Below are positions 47,003 to 56,583 of a DNA stretch of 64,000 nt, one piece after another. The notes beneath the pieces were generated by a model. That model was not told the DNA's origin, made no database searches, and saw nothing but the letters and a program-made list of their open reading frames with translations. The position numbers were made by a program, and so were the translations under genes. The DNA is from a bacterium (GTDB taxonomy: Bacteria; Gemmatimonadota; Gemmatimonadetes; Gemmatimonadales; Gemmatimonadaceae). The stretch is taken from positions 1 through 64,000 of the forward strand of contig JAIXTI010000032.1 in assembly GCA_027484025.1 (NCBI GenBank), read 5' to 3'. Position 1 is the stretch's first letter. Each line of letters begins with the position of its first letter.

Positions 47003-48518
47003 GTCCGCTTTTGGCTGGCGCCCGTGGGTCTTGGGGCCAGCGGGATTGGGGGCGGCCTTGCTTGCCCTGTATTCGGTCCGGGCGTCGCTCGACAAAGCCC
47101 ATGTGGTCCTGGTCCTGTTGCTGGTGGTCCTGCTCGGCAGTGCCGCCGGTGGCCGAATCCTCGGACTGGTGTTGGCGGTTGGAGGATTTCTCGCCTTCGA
47201 TTTCTGGTTCCTGCCCCCGTACAACACCTTCGTTGTCGCCGATCCACTCGATTGGCTCGTGCTGCTGTCGTTTCTCGCCACGGGGATCGTGGCGGCCCAG
47301 CTGTTGGCCCGTGCTCAGCGGGAAGCGGCGCGTGCCAACACACGGGCGCAGGAAGTCGATCGGCTGGCCTCGCTAGGATCTGAGACCCTCAGCGTGGCCC
47401 GCGCCGATGAGGCGCTCTTGGCCATTACACGGGTCATGGCGAACACGCTCGAAGTGTCGAAATGCCATCTCTTTCCCGTGCGGTCTCCTGAACGAACGGT
47501 GAGTGACGCCATTCCTTCGGGAGCCCAATCTGATGACTTGGCCACATGGGTGGCCTTGAATGGCGGGACAGCATGGACGCTCATGGATGGCACCACCCGG
47601 ACCGAAGCGCCCAGTGGCTCCCCCGCCAACGTCCCCGCGGTGGCCCGTGCGCTGTACGTCCCGATGCGCGTCCGTGATCGCACCGTTGGCGTGCTGTATC
47701 TGGCCGACGACGCCGGGATCTCTCTCGATCCTACCCGTCAGCGCTACCTCGACGCCTTGGCCCATTACGCTGCGCTCGGACTCGAACGCCTGCGACTCAC
47801 GGGCGAAGCCGAACATGCGGAAGCACTGCGTGCAGCGGATCGCCTGAAAGACGCCCTCATGGCGACGGTCTCTCACGATTTGCGCACGCCCCTTACCACC
47901 ATCCGGGGGCTGGCCCACGATATCGCCAGCGAGGGCGACGAGCGCGCCTACGTGATCGAAGACGAAGTCATTCGGCTCAACGCACTCGTGACCGACCTGC
48001 TGGACCTCTCACGGCTGAATGCGGGGGGAATACCACTCACCCTCGCCTACAACACCGCCGACGAACTGATGGGCGCCGCGTTGCAAATGGTCGGTGGCGC
48101 GGCGGCGCAGCGGGAGATCCGTGCGTCGATTGATCCGGCCGACCCGCTGCTGGTTGGACGGTTCGATCTGGCGCATTCAGTCCGTATCATCGGCAACCTG
48201 TTGGAGAACGCCATCAAGTATTCACCCATCGATCAGCCTATCGACTTCACGGTACGGCGCGACGGGGCCATGCTGGTGTTCGACGTGGCCGATCGCGGCC
48301 GCGGGGTGCCGGAGTCGGAGCGGGAACGCATCTTTGCCCCCTTCCACCGGGCGCCCTCACAACGCCCCGACGTGGGCGGTACCGGGTTGGGGCTGGCGAT
48401 TGCCAAAGGGCTTGCCGACGCACAGCAGGGCACGCTCACATGTACAACCCGAGACGGTGGTGGCTCCGTTTTCACGCTGCGTCTCCCAGCGGCTGATCTG
48501 TCCACGGATTTTGCGTGA
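46986..48518 (+). CDS. KdpD-type sensor histidine kinase lacking the KdpD N-terminal domain
   Basis: A 510-residue protein. It has a DUF4118 membrane domain (about residues 12-110) with about four helices and DFWFLPPYNTFVVADPLDWL, a GAF domain (about 125-265), a HisKA domain with TVSHDLRTPLTTIRGL (phosphoacceptor His), and an ATPase domain with GNLLENAIKYSP, VADRGRGVP and GGTGLGLAIAKGL. This equals the C-terminal half of E. coli KdpD. The N-terminal KdpD/USP part is absent here and is encoded separately at 54428. The TTG start at 46986 lies within kdpE, so translation is coupled. It should phosphorylate KdpE. Confidence 0.93.
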   Translation: MSTSDKSAFGWRPWVLGPAGLGAALLALYSVRASLDKAHVVLVLLLVVLLGSAAGGRILGLVLAVGGFLAFDFWFLPPYNTFVVADPLDWLVLLSFLATGIVAAQLLARAQREAARANTRAQEVDRLASLGSETLSVARADEALLAITRVMANTLEVSKCHLFPVRSPERTVSDAIPSGAQSDDLATWVALNGGTAWTLMDGTTRTEAPSGSPANVPAVARALYVPMRVRDRTVGVLYLADDAGISLDPTRQRYLDALAHYAALGLERLRLTGEAEHAEALRAADRLKDALMATVSHDLRTPLTTIRGLAHDIASEGDERAYVIEDEVIRLNALVTDLLDLSRLNAGGIPLTLAYNTADELMGAALQMVGGAAAQREIRASIDPADPLLVGRFDLAHSVRIIGNLLENAIKYSPIDQPIDFTVRRDGAMLVFDVADRGRGVPESERERIFAPFHRAPSQRPDVGGTGLGLAIAKGLADAQQGTLTCTTRDGGGSVFTLRLPAADLSTDFA

Positions 48519-48529
48519 GGCTGCCAATC

Positions 48530-48579
48530 TTTGTGTCTTCTTTGTGGACACGCGCGCGCATGTTTGTGCGCCCTTAATG
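48530..48579 (+). promoter_or_regulatory. phased TTTGTG array upstream of the kdp structural genes (candidate KdpE operator/promoter)
   Basis: TTTGTG occurs at 48530, 48541 and 48563, that is at 0, 11 and 33 bases. A possible -10 hexamer, TTAATG, starts at 48574, again in the 11-base phase. No good -35 box is seen, as expected for an activator-dependent promoter. The array begins 12 bases after the kinase stop. The same hexamer with 11-base phasing stands before kdpE. Confidence 0.45.
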
Positions 48580-48617
48580 GCTCTTGCCGCATCCTGAAGC
48601 GTCGCCCCTTGGGTGAC

Positions 48618-48651
48618 CGTCGTACGAGATAGGTCCGTGGTGGGTACGACG
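48618..48651 (+). other. hairpin in the kdp leader
   Basis: CGTCGTAC (48618-48625) pairs perfectly with GTACGACG (48644-48651) around an 18-base G-rich loop. The stem ends 20 bases before the microprotein ATG and could affect its translation. It does not match the ydaO/c-di-AMP riboswitch core as I know it. Confidence 0.4.
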
Positions 48652-48671
48652 ACTTCTGCTTCGAGGGTCGC

Positions 48672-48788
48672 ATGCGCGATCTGTGGTTTCTGCTTCTGAC
48701 GGCTGTCTGCTTTGCAGGGCTGTTGGCCTACGTGAAGGGCTGTGAGGCGCTTGGGAAAAGCGCCATCGATGACGGAGAGCGGCCATGA
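48672..48788 (+). CDS. unannotated 38-residue single-helix microprotein upstream of kdpF
   Basis: The open frame starts at ATG 48672 with GAGG six bases upstream and encodes 38 residues. One hydrophobic helix (LWFLLLTAVCFAGLLAYV) is followed by KGCEALGKSAIDDGERP. Its stop overlaps the kdpF start as ATGA, so it is translationally coupled to the Kdp complex genes. The pattern of a small TM followed by a Gly-Cys-Glu-x-Leu motif resembles short hypothetical proteins I recall beside kdpF in other bacteria, but I cannot verify this here. It may be an accessory subunit of KdpFABC or a coupling leader. Confidence 0.65.
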   Translation: MRDLWFLLLTAVCFAGLLAYVKGCEALGKSAIDDGERP

Positions 48789-48874
48789 GCACCTTCGACA
48801 TCATTGGCCTGATATGCGCCGCCGCCGTGTTGGCGTATCTCGTCTACACGTTGGTGCGGCCGGAGCGCTTCTGA
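48785..48874 (+). CDS. kdpF: KdpF, small subunit of the potassium-transporting ATPase
   Basis: A 29-residue hydrophobic peptide: IIGLICAAAVLAYLVYTLVRP and a final ERF. The helix and the LAYLVYTLVRPERF end match the KdpF family (E. coli: GYLVYALINAEAF). It stabilises the KdpABC complex in the membrane. It overlaps the upstream microprotein by four bases and precedes kdpA by one base. Confidence 0.9.
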   Translation: MSTFDIIGLICAAAVLAYLVYTLVRPERF

Positions 48875-48875
48875 A

Positions 48876-50603
48876 ATGACGACGAACGGCTGGATCCAAA
48901 TTGCCCTGTTCGCCGTGGCCGTCGTACTCGTCACGAAACCCATGGGGCTGTACCTCACCGCTGTCTTCGAGGGACGCGTGCGGTGGTTGGCCCCCATCGA
49001 GAACGTGCTGTACACGATGGCCGGTGTCACACCAGACGAAGACCAGCACTGGACCCGCTACGCCGGGTCACTGCTGGTCTTTTCCGTTGTGAGCATGCTG
49101 CTCACCTATGCCGTCCTGCGCTTGCAGGCGAGCCTGCCGCTCAACCCCACCGGCCTCGCCAATGTGCCGGACCGCCAGGCGTTCGAAACAGCCGCATCGT
49201 TCTTGACCAACACCAACTGGCAAAGCTACGCGGGCGAGAGCACCATGTCGTACTTCTCGCAAATGACGCAGCTGGCGTTTCACAACTTCGTGTCGGCGGC
49301 GGTTGGACTTGGCGTGGCGGTTGCCTTCGTGCGCGGTCTCGCCAAACGCGGTGACGGCACCGGACGTATTGGCAACTTCTGGAGTGATCTCGTTCGCGGC
49401 ACGCTGTACGTGCTGCTGCCACTGTCGCTCGTGCTCGCACTCATTTTCGTGCAGCAAGGCGTGCCGCAAACGTTCGAGGGCCCGGTGAGTGCCACGACCC
49501 TTGAAGGGGCCACCCAGCTCATTGCGCGCGGGCCCGTGGCCAGTCAGGAAGCCATCAAGCAGATCGGCACCAACGGTGGCGGATTCTTCAACGCCAACTC
49601 CGCACACCCATTCGAGAACCCCACACCGTTCTCCAATTGGTGGTCGATGTTTGCCATCTTCCTCATTCCCGCAGGCGTCGTGTGGATGTTCGGACGCATG
49701 GTGGGCAACATCCGCCACGGTTGGGCGGTACTCAGCGCGATGTTCGTGCTTTTCATTGCCGGTACGGGAATCGTGTACTGGGCAGAAGCGCGCGGAAACC
49801 CCATGCATGCGGCGGCGGGCGTCGATGTCGCCGGCGTTGTGGCGGGACACAGTGGCGGCAACATGGAAGGCAAGGAAGTGCGCTTCGGAATCGCGAACTC
49901 CGCGCTCTACGCCGTGGTCACCACCGACGCCTCCTGCGGCGCCGTGAACTCCATGCACGACTCGTTCACCGCCATCGGCGGCATGATTCCGCTCGTGAAT
50001 ATGCAGCTCGGGGAGCTCATTTTCGGCGGGGTCGGCGCCGGTCTGTACGGCATGCTCATCATGGTCGTGCTCACGGTGTTCATCGCCGGCCTCATGGTTG
50101 GCCGAACGCCAGAGTATCTCGGCAAGCGCATTCAGCAGCGCGAAATCCAGATGGCGATGCTGTATATCCTGGCCTTCCCAGCAGTGGTGCTGCTGCTCAC
50201 GGCCCTGTCGGTGGTACTGCCCGCCGGACTCGCCGGATTGAACAACCGTGGACCGCATGGCCTTTCCGAAATTCTCTACGCCTTTACTTCCACCGCAGCA
50301 AACAACGGCAGTGCCTTCGCCGGTCTCACCGGCGGCACCGACTACTACAACACGCTCTTTGGCGTGTCCATGATTCTCGGCCGCTTTGCGCTCATCGTGC
50401 CGGTACTCGCTCTGGCGGGCTTCCTGGCAGAGCGCAAACCCGCACCGGCCACCGCCGGCACCTTCCCGGTTACGGGTCCGCTGTTCGTCGCGCTGCTGCT
50501 GGGCGTCATTCTCATCGTTGGGGCACTCACCTTCTTCCCCGTGCTGGCGCTCGGTCCCATTGTGGAACAGCTGCAGATGCTCAGCGGGAGGGTCTTCGCA
50601 TGA
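48876..50603 (+). CDS. kdpA: potassium-transporting ATPase subunit A
   Basis: The 575-residue K+-selective channel-like subunit of the Kdp P-type ATPase, with about ten helices and four pore loops. Diagnostic segments are [17 protein letters not shown] (selectivity region), [20 protein letters not shown] and [13 protein letters not shown]. Length is close to E. coli KdpA. It lies one base after kdpF, and its TGA overlaps the kdpB ATG. Confidence 0.97.
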   Translation: MTTNGWIQIALFAVAVVLVTKPMGLYLTAVFEGRVRWLAPIENVLYTMAGVTPDEDQHWTRYAGSLLVFSVVSMLLTYAVLRLQASLPLNPTGLANVPDRQAFETAASFLTNTNWQSYAGESTMSYFSQMTQLAFHNFVSAAVGLGVAVAFVRGLAKRGDGTGRIGNFWSDLVRGTLYVLLPLSLVLALIFVQQGVPQTFEGPVSATTLEGATQLIARGPVASQEAIKQIGTNGGGFFNANSAHPFENPTPFSNWWSMFAIFLIPAGVVWMFGRMVGNIRHGWAVLSAMFVLFIAGTGIVYWAEARGNPMHAAAGVDVAGVVAGHSGGNMEGKEVRFGIANSALYAVVTTDASCGAVNSMHDSFTAIGGMIPLVNMQLGELIFGGVGAGLYGMLIMVVLTVFIAGLMVGRTPEYLGKRIQQREIQMAMLYILAFPAVVLLLTALSVVLPAGLAGLNNRGPHGLSEILYAFTSTAANNGSAFAGLTGGTDYYNTLFGVSMILGRFALIVPVLALAGFLAERKPAPATAGTFPVTGPLFVALLLGVILIVGALTFFPVLALGPIVEQLQMLSGRVFA

Positions 50604-52663
50604 CCACGCAGGCACAACCGCTCTTCTCGGGCCCGTTGGTAAAACGCGCCATTGGCGATGCCATCCGCAAGCTCGACCCGCGCCATATGGTGCGTAATCC
50701 CGTCATGTTCGTGGTGCTCTTGGGGAGCGTGCTCACCACCATCGTTTTCATTCGCGATATCGCCACGGGGCAACCCGGGTTGGCCTTCACGGGCCAACTC
50801 ACCGTGTGGCTCTGGTTCACGGTGCTCTTTGCCAACTTCGCCGAAGCCATCGCCGAAGGTCGAGGTAAGGCGCAAGCCGACACGCTGCGTGCGGCACGCT
50901 CACTGACGCAAGCCAAGCTACTCGACCTCGCAAACGATGGACGGTACGCCATCGAAGCGTTCGAAGTGGTGGGTGCTCCCGCGCTCCGCAAAGGCCATCT
51001 CGTCGTATGCTTCCCCAACGACATCATTCCGGGTGACGGCGAAGTCATCGAGGGTGTCGCCTCGGTCGACGAATCGGCCATCACCGGCGAGAGCGCGCCC
51101 GTCATTCGCGAAAGTGGTGGTGATCGTTCGGCGGTCACGGGTGGCACCAAGGTGCTGTCGGACTATCTCGTCATTCGCATCAGCGCCAATCCTGGCGAAA
51201 CGTTCATTGACCGCATGATCGCGCTAGTAGAAGGAGCGCAGCGCCAGAAAACGCCCAACGAGATTGCCCTCACGATTCTGTTGTCGGGGCTTACCATCAT
51301 CTTCCTCTTGGCGGTCGTAACGCTGCAGCCGTTCGCCCGGTACAGCGGCACGTCGGTGTCCGTGCCCGTGCTGGTGGCGTTGCTGGTGTGTCTCATTCCC
51401 ACCACCATTGGCGGGTTGCTCTCGGCCATCGGCATCGCCGGTATGGACCGGCTCATTCAGCAAAATGTGATTGCCATGAGCGGCCGCGCCGTGGAAGCGG
51501 CCGGTGATGTGAACACGCTGTTGCTGGACAAAACCGGGACCATCACGCTGGGCAATCGACAGGCGTGGGCGTTTCTGCCGGTGAATGGTGTCACCGAACG
51601 TGAACTCGCCGAGCGCGCGCAGCTGTCGTCGCTGGCGGATGAAACGCCAGAGGGGCGCAGCATTGTGGTGCTGGCCAAGGAACGCTTCGACATTCGGGCG
51701 CACGAACTTCCGGACGCGCAGTTTGTCCCGTTCTCGGCGAGTACGCGCATGAGTGGCGTGGACGCGCCGTCCACGATGCTGCGCAAGGGCGCCGGTGACA
51801 CCGTGTCGCGCTGGGTCGTGGAGCAAGGCGGCATCGTTCCCGCGGAACTCGAGCAGCTGGTGTCGACGGTTGCCCGCGCTGGCGGCACGCCGCTGGTGGT
51901 TGGCGAATTGGCGAACGGCACCGCGCGAGCAATGGGAGTGGTGCACCTCAAGGATGTCGTGAAGGGCGGCATGCGCGAGCGGTTCGACAGACTCCGTGCG
52001 ATGGGCATTCGCACCGTGATGATCACGGGTGACAATCCGCTGACTGCCGCGGCCATCGCTGCCGAAGCCGGCGTCGATGATTTTCTGGCCGAAGCAAAGC
52101 CGGAAGACAAGATGGCACTCATCAAGCGTGAGCAGAGTGGTGGCCGTTTGGTGGCGATGACGGGCGACGGCACCAACGATGCGCCCGCGCTGGCGCAGGC
52201 CGATGTGGGTGTGGCCATGAACACCGGCACCCAGGCGGCGAAGGAAGCAGGCAACATGATCGATCTCGACTCGAACCCCACCAAGCTCATCGAGGTTGTG
52301 GAGATCGGGAAGCAGTTGCTCATGACCCGCGGCGCGCTCACCACCTTCTCCATCGCGAACGATGTGGCCAAGTACTTCGCCATCATCCCAGCCATGTTCC
52401 TGGTGGCGTTTCCGGCGTTGGCTGCGCTCAACATCATGCGGCTGCATTCACCGGAGAGCGCCATTCTGTCCAGCGTGATCTTCAACGCGCTGGTGATCGT
52501 GGCGCTCATTCCCCTCGCGCTGCGCGGCGTCACCTATCGCCCGGCTGCCGCAGGCATCGTGCTGCGTCGCAATCTTCTGGTGTACGGGCTGGGTGGCCTC
52601 GCCGTGCCATTCGTCGGCATCAAGCTGCTCGACGTGCTGCTCGTGTCGCTTCATCTCGTCTGA
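50600..52663 (+). CDS. kdpB: potassium-transporting ATPase subunit B
   Basis: The 687-residue catalytic P-type ATPase subunit. It has phosphorylation Asp310 in [13 protein letters not shown] (E. coli Asp307), the actuator TGES motif with the regulatory Ser ([13 protein letters not shown]), [16 protein letters not shown] hinge seen as [16 protein letters not shown], and [15 protein letters not shown]. Seven membrane helices are expected. All catalytic residues are present. Start and stop overlap kdpA by four bases. Confidence 0.97.
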   Translation: MTTQAQPLFSGPLVKRAIGDAIRKLDPRHMVRNPVMFVVLLGSVLTTIVFIRDIATGQPGLAFTGQLTVWLWFTVLFANFAEAIAEGRGKAQADTLRAARSLTQAKLLDLANDGRYAIEAFEVVGAPALRKGHLVVCFPNDIIPGDGEVIEGVASVDESAITGESAPVIRESGGDRSAVTGGTKVLSDYLVIRISANPGETFIDRMIALVEGAQRQKTPNEIALTILLSGLTIIFLLAVVTLQPFARYSGTSVSVPVLVALLVCLIPTTIGGLLSAIGIAGMDRLIQQNVIAMSGRAVEAAGDVNTLLLDKTGTITLGNRQAWAFLPVNGVTERELAERAQLSSLADETPEGRSIVVLAKERFDIRAHELPDAQFVPFSASTRMSGVDAPSTMLRKGAGDTVSRWVVEQGGIVPAELEQLVSTVARAGGTPLVVGELANGTARAMGVVHLKDVVKGGMRERFDRLRAMGIRTVMITGDNPLTAAAIAAEAGVDDFLAEAKPEDKMALIKREQSGGRLVAMTGDGTNDAPALAQADVGVAMNTGTQAAKEAGNMIDLDSNPTKLIEVVEIGKQLLMTRGALTTFSIANDVAKYFAIIPAMFLVAFPALAALNIMRLHSPESAILSSVIFNALVIVALIPLALRGVTYRPAAAGIVLRRNLLVYGLGGLAVPFVGIKLLDVLLVSLHLV

Positions 52664-52681
52664 TCAACCGGACTTCATCCT

Positions 52682-53278
52682 ATGCTGAAATCACAAGTGC
52701 GTCCCGCGCTGGTCATGACTCTCGTGCTGTGCGTGATCACGGGCGTGGTGTATCCCGGCGCGGTCACCGGTGTCGCGCAGCTGCTGTTCCCCGATCAGGC
52801 GAACGGCTCGCTCATCACCCGTGATGGGACGGTGCGCGGCAGCGCGTTGATCGGACAGGGGTTTTCCGCTCCCCAGTACTTCCACTCCCGTCCGTCAGCT
52901 GCGGGGGCGAATGGCTATGATGCCGCGGCGTCATCCGGGTCGAACAAGGGGCCGACCGACAGCACATTGCGTTCGCTAGTGACGGAACGGGTGGGCGCGG
53001 CCGTGGCGGACGGCGCGACCGCCGGTGAAGTGCCGGCCGACCTGGTCACCGCGTCGGGCAGCGGGCTCGATCCACATATTTCGCCGGCTAATGCCGCGCT
53101 GCAGGTGGCGCGCGTGGCCAAGGCCCGTGGAGTTTCCGTGTCATCGGTACAGGCGCTGGTACGGGCCCACACCGAGGCGCGCCAGTTCGGCGTGCTCGGC
53201 GAGCCGCGCGTCAACGTGCTTCAGCTCAATCTTGCGGTCGATTCCGCATTTACACTGCGCGGAGGCGTAGTCAGATGA
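52682..53278 (+). CDS. kdpC: potassium-transporting ATPase subunit C
   Basis: A 198-residue periplasmic-facing subunit with one N-terminal helix ([20 protein letters not shown]). The family segments [20 protein letters not shown] and [20 protein letters not shown] are intact. It starts 18 bases after kdpB, and its TGA overlaps the porin ATG by four bases. Confidence 0.95.
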   Translation: MLKSQVRPALVMTLVLCVITGVVYPGAVTGVAQLLFPDQANGSLITRDGTVRGSALIGQGFSAPQYFHSRPSAAGANGYDAAASSGSNKGPTDSTLRSLVTERVGAAVADGATAGEVPADLVTASGSGLDPHISPANAALQVARVAKARGVSVSSVQALVRAHTEARQFGVLGEPRVNVLQLNLAVDSAFTLRGGVVR

Positions 53279-54414
53279 TCAGCGCATCGCTTCTTCTCCT
53301 CTCTACCGTCACCACCATCGCCAGCAGCGCGGCGCCGGCGGATACCATCGTCGCTCCCAGGCGCGACAGCACCACGGTGCAGCCGGATACCAGTTTCAAG
53401 TTTACAGTGGGCGGGTTTCTCGATACGTATGTGGCCTACGACGCGGGTCGCCCGCGTACGCTGGATCGCGCGTACACCACGCAGCCGGCGCGCCACAACG
53501 AGTTCAACGTGAACCTCGCGTTCGTGGAGCTGGGGCTCAGTGGTCCGCGGGTCCGCGGCCGGTTGGCGCTTCAGGCCGGCACCTCCGTGCAATCCAACTA
53601 CGCGGGCGAGCCGCGCGTGGGGAGCGTGAGTGGCCCCGACCTCGGGCGCTTGCTGCAGGAAGCGTATGTGGGCTACGAAGTGAAGCCTGGCTTCTGGGTC
53701 GACGGCGGTGTGTTCTATTCGAACGTAGGCATGGAGGGATGGGTATCGCGCGACAATCCCATCTACACACGCTCTCTCGTGGCCGACTATTCGCCCTACT
53801 ACTCGGCTGGCGTGCGTGCCACGTGGCAAGCGACATCCAAGCTGACGGTCCGGGCGGATATCGTGAACGGCTGGCAGGTCATCTCCGAGAGCAACGAAGA
53901 CAAGACACTCGGCGCGCGCCTCGACTACGCGGTGACACCCACTACGAGTATCAGCTGGTATGGTCTGGCGGGGAACGAGCCTGGAGCGCGTTTGCGGCTC
54001 TTCAATGGCGTTGGCATCAAGACCAAGGTCGGGACACGGGTCGAGCTGATGGCGCAGGCCGATGTCGGCTCGCAGGAGCCCGCCGATTCGGCGGGTACCG
54101 CGGCTGAGTCGTCTACGTGGTATGGCGCCATGATCATTGGGCGTGTCACCTTGACGCCCACCGCGACGCTCACGGGTCGTGTGGAGCGCTATGACGACCA
54201 GGATCAGGTGCTCATCGCCACCGGGTCGGCCAATGGGTTGCGGGCCAACGGCGCATCCATTGGGCTCGATGTCCGTCCGGCCTCGCGTCTGCTGTGGCGC
54301 AACGAAGCGCGTGTGCTCGCGGGCGATGCGGCGATCTTCCCGGATCGTGATGGGACTGGTGGCCTCTCCAAGCGCAATCTGGTTGTCGTCACGTCGCTCG
54401 CCCTGACGTTCTGA
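53275..54414 (+). CDS. outer-membrane beta-barrel porin encoded in the kdp operon
   Basis: A 379-residue protein with a short signal peptide ([15 protein letters not shown]). The mature part alternates hydrophobic and polar residues throughout and ends [11 protein letters not shown], a terminal-Phe beta signal for BAM insertion. Segments such as [38 protein letters not shown] and [13 protein letters not shown] fit the putative-porin (BBP2/Porin_5-like) families. It overlaps kdpC by four bases and is followed by kdpD-N after 13 bases, so it is a kdp operon member. I infer that it lets K+ reach KdpFABC across the outer membrane. Pore selectivity cannot be read from sequence. Confidence 0.85.
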   Translation: MISASLLLLSTVTTIASSAAPADTIVAPRRDSTTVQPDTSFKFTVGGFLDTYVAYDAGRPRTLDRAYTTQPARHNEFNVNLAFVELGLSGPRVRGRLALQAGTSVQSNYAGEPRVGSVSGPDLGRLLQEAYVGYEVKPGFWVDGGVFYSNVGMEGWVSRDNPIYTRSLVADYSPYYSAGVRATWQATSKLTVRADIVNGWQVISESNEDKTLGARLDYAVTPTTSISWYGLAGNEPGARLRLFNGVGIKTKVGTRVELMAQADVGSQEPADSAGTAAESSTWYGAMIIGRVTLTPTATLTGRVERYDDQDQVLIATGSANGLRANGASIGLDVRPASRLLWRNEARVLAGDAAIFPDRDGTGGLSKRNLVVVTSLALTF

Positions 54415-54427
54415 GGGAGCCGTGCCC

Positions 54428-55609
54428 ATGCCGCGTGAGTCCTCACCTGCTGCTGCATCCCGCGAAACCGAGCTGTTGGCTCTGGTACCGCGCCCGGCGC
54501 GTGGACGCTTCAAGGTGTACGTGGGTTCGGCCGCGGGGGTGGGGAAGACGTATCGCATGTTGCAGGAAGCGCACGACCTGCGGCGACGCGGCGTGGATGT
54601 CGTCGTGGGTTTTGTCGAGACTCACGGGCGCGCCGAGACAGAAGCGCTGGTTGGTGATCTGGAGGTCGTACCGCGCAAACAGATCACCTATCGCGGTGTG
54701 GTGCTGGAGGAGATGGATCTCGAGGGCATTCTCGACCGGCGCCCGCAGGTGGTATTGGTGGACGAGTTGGCACACACCAACGTGCCTGGCGTAACCAATA
54801 CCAAGCGCTGGGAGGACGTACTGCACTTGCTCGATACCGGCATCAGCGTCGTCAGCGCGGTCAACGTGCAGCACATCGAATCCCTCAACGCGGTCGTGGA
54901 ACGCGCCCTCGGCGTGGCGGTGCGTGAGACCGTACCCGATTGGATGCTGTCGCGCGCAGATCAGGTGGTGAGTATCGATTTGCCCGCCGACGAACTGCGG
55001 CAGCGCCTGCTCGATGGAAAGATCTATGCCGCACACAAAGTCCCCGCCGCCCTGGAGAACTTCTTCACCGAAGAGAACCTCACCACGCTGCGCGAGCTGG
55101 CATTACGCGAAGTGGCCAGCTCGGTCGATCGAGAACGCGAGGAGATTGTCCGGCGGGAAACGGGGCGCGCGCCGCGCAGCACGACGTCGGCCGATCGCAT
55201 TGTGGTGGCCATGGCCAGTCACCCCGACAAAACCGCCGCGCTTTTGCGCAAAGCGAGTCGCATAGCCGGTCGTCTCAACTCCGACTGGTATTGCGTATAC
55301 GTGCAAACACCAGACGAACGTGCCGATCGCATTGACAGCACCCGACAACGCCGCTTGGTGGACAACATTCAGCTGGCCGAGCGTATGGGCGCGGAGTTTG
55401 TGAAGCTGGAAGACGCGGATGTCGCCGGCGCGATCTGTCGTTTCGCGGCGACGCACGGCGTCTCCCTGATTCTGGTGGGGCAAAGCGGACACTCCCGGTG
55501 GCAACGGTTCGTGCGGGGGTCTGTGGTCGACCGGCTCTTGCGAAACACTGTGGGGTTGGACGTGCTGGTAGTTGGCGCGGGGAACGACGCCACGGCCGCG
55601 GTCCCATGA
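54428..55609 (+). CDS. kdpD: stand-alone KdpD N-terminal domain plus universal-stress-protein domain
   Basis: A 393-residue soluble protein. Residues about 20-230 are the KdpD domain with a Walker A, VYVGSAAGVGKTYRML, a Walker B, VVLVDELAHTN, and GFVETHGRAETEALV. Residues about 255-385 are a USP-like domain (RIVVAMASHPDKTAALL and SLILVGQSGHSRWQR, then GSVVDRLLRNT). It ends where full KdpD would continue into its membrane segment, so it is not a full kinase. The SxS/FTAxY residues linked with c-di-AMP binding in S. aureus KdpD are not apparent. ATG 54428 suits the AGGGAG site; GTG 54422 is possible. It should act in trans on one of the two kinase-like proteins of the locus. Confidence 0.92.
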   Translation: MPRESSPAAASRETELLALVPRPARGRFKVYVGSAAGVGKTYRMLQEAHDLRRRGVDVVVGFVETHGRAETEALVGDLEVVPRKQITYRGVVLEEMDLEGILDRRPQVVLVDELAHTNVPGVTNTKRWEDVLHLLDTGISVVSAVNVQHIESLNAVVERALGVAVRETVPDWMLSRADQVVSIDLPADELRQRLLDGKIYAAHKVPAALENFFTEENLTTLRELALREVASSVDREREEIVRRETGRAPRSTTSADRIVVAMASHPDKTAALLRKASRIAGRLNSDWYCVYVQTPDERADRIDSTRQRRLVDNIQLAERMGAEFVKLEDADVAGAICRFAATHGVSLILVGQSGHSRWQRFVRGSVVDRLLRNTVGLDVLVVGAGNDATAAVP

Positions 55610-56583
55610 GAGTTTCCACGCGTCTCAATCTCACCATCGTTCCCGCCGCGCTCGGCCTGTGCACGGTGGCTGCACTCGCCTACTGGGGCGAGTTCGAGCG
55701 CCAGGCCCCGGAGATGTTCGTGCTGTTGGCGATCGTGGCCACCGTGGGGTCGGCCTTCATGGCGTGGCGCAACACGCGCATCATCTCACGCCGGGTTGGT
55801 GAATTGGCCAACGGCTTCCGGGAGCTGGATGTCGCGCCGGCACTCCTCACGTCATCCACGCTCGATGAATTCGATGTGCTCGACGCGGTTCGCATGAACG
55901 TGGGGAAACTGGCTGCAGCCAAGGCAGAACTCCGGCGTGCAACGGACGCCCGGGTGAGCGAGGCAGACGCGCGGGTGGCGCAGTCGGAGCAGCTCATACG
56001 CGAGGTGGTCCAGCTGTCTCTACGGCAAGTCGAGGAAGCACGGCTGGCGCTGCATATTCTGCAGTCGAATCCGTTCGGCGAACTGAACGAGAATCAGGAG
56101 GAGCTCGTTGCCGCCGCGCGCACCGCCATGGATACCGCCGACGCCGAGCTTCGGACGATGGCGCGCGTGGTGTCTACCTCTGCCCGCGTCGGTATGACCG
56201 CGGCGACTTCCGTTCGTGTGCGATCACTGCTCGAGGTGCCACTGGCCATGGCCATCGGCGGCGCTCAGGAAGTACGAGAAGCGGTACGTTTGCCTCAGGT
56301 CGACGAGCTCGCTGCCGTTGCTGTCGATGTGCCGGCCGTGCAGGAAGCGCTTGCGCTGTTGCTCCGCGACTGCGTGGCGACGCATCCGCCCGGAGAACCG
56401 TTGACCATTGCGGGTTCGCACACTCCGCCAACGGTTACGCTGACCATCCCGATGGATACGACCGCGTACCTCGGTGCGCCGCCGCTGCGCTTCTACCTCG
56501 CCAAAGCGCTGCTGCAGAGCAGTGGCGTCGCGTTAGGAGTGACAGATGGGAGCATCTCGTTGCAACTGCCAGTCGCGTCGTAA
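55606..56583 (+). CDS. degenerate KdpD-like kinase (pseudo-histidine kinase)
   Basis: A 325-residue protein overlapping the KdpD-N gene by four bases. Two helices (about residues 8-27 and 35-52) and a HAMP-like and coiled-coil segment lead to ARLALHILQSNPFGELNENQ, which resembles the second half of a HisKA domain (ALHLL..FGPLNENQEELL). Where HEFRTPL would stand there is LSLRQVEEA, so the phosphoacceptor His is missing. The following 110 residues sit where an ATPase domain should be but have no recognisable N, G1 or G2 box. It is most likely a scaffold or partner for the KdpD-N protein. The relationship is by eye; a profile or structure comparison would settle it. Confidence 0.65.
   Translation: MRVSTRLNLTIVPAALGLCTVAALAYWGEFERQAPEMFVLLAIVATVGSAFMAWRNTRIISRRVGELANGFRELDVAPALLTSSTLDEFDVLDAVRMNVGKLAAAKAELRRATDARVSEADARVAQSEQLIREVVQLSLRQVEEARLALHILQSNPFGELNENQEELVAAARTAMDTADAELRTMARVVSTSARVGMTAATSVRVRSLLEVPLAMAIGGAQEVREAVRLPQVDELAAVAVDVPAVQEALALLLRDCVATHPPGEPLTIAGSHTPPTVTLTIPMDTTAYLGAPPLRFYLAKALLQSSGVALGVTDGSISLQLPVAS

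Noticed and set aside
48519..48671. c-di-AMP (ydaO) riboswitch in the kdp leader
   Set aside because: TTGGGTGA recalls part of the core, but the other conserved segments and pseudoknot partners are not found. Only simple hairpins and the phased TTTGTG words are supported.
54428..55609. c-di-AMP binding by the USP domain of KdpD-N
   Set aside because: The SxS and FTAxY residues I associate with c-di-AMP binding in S. aureus KdpD are not recognisable here.
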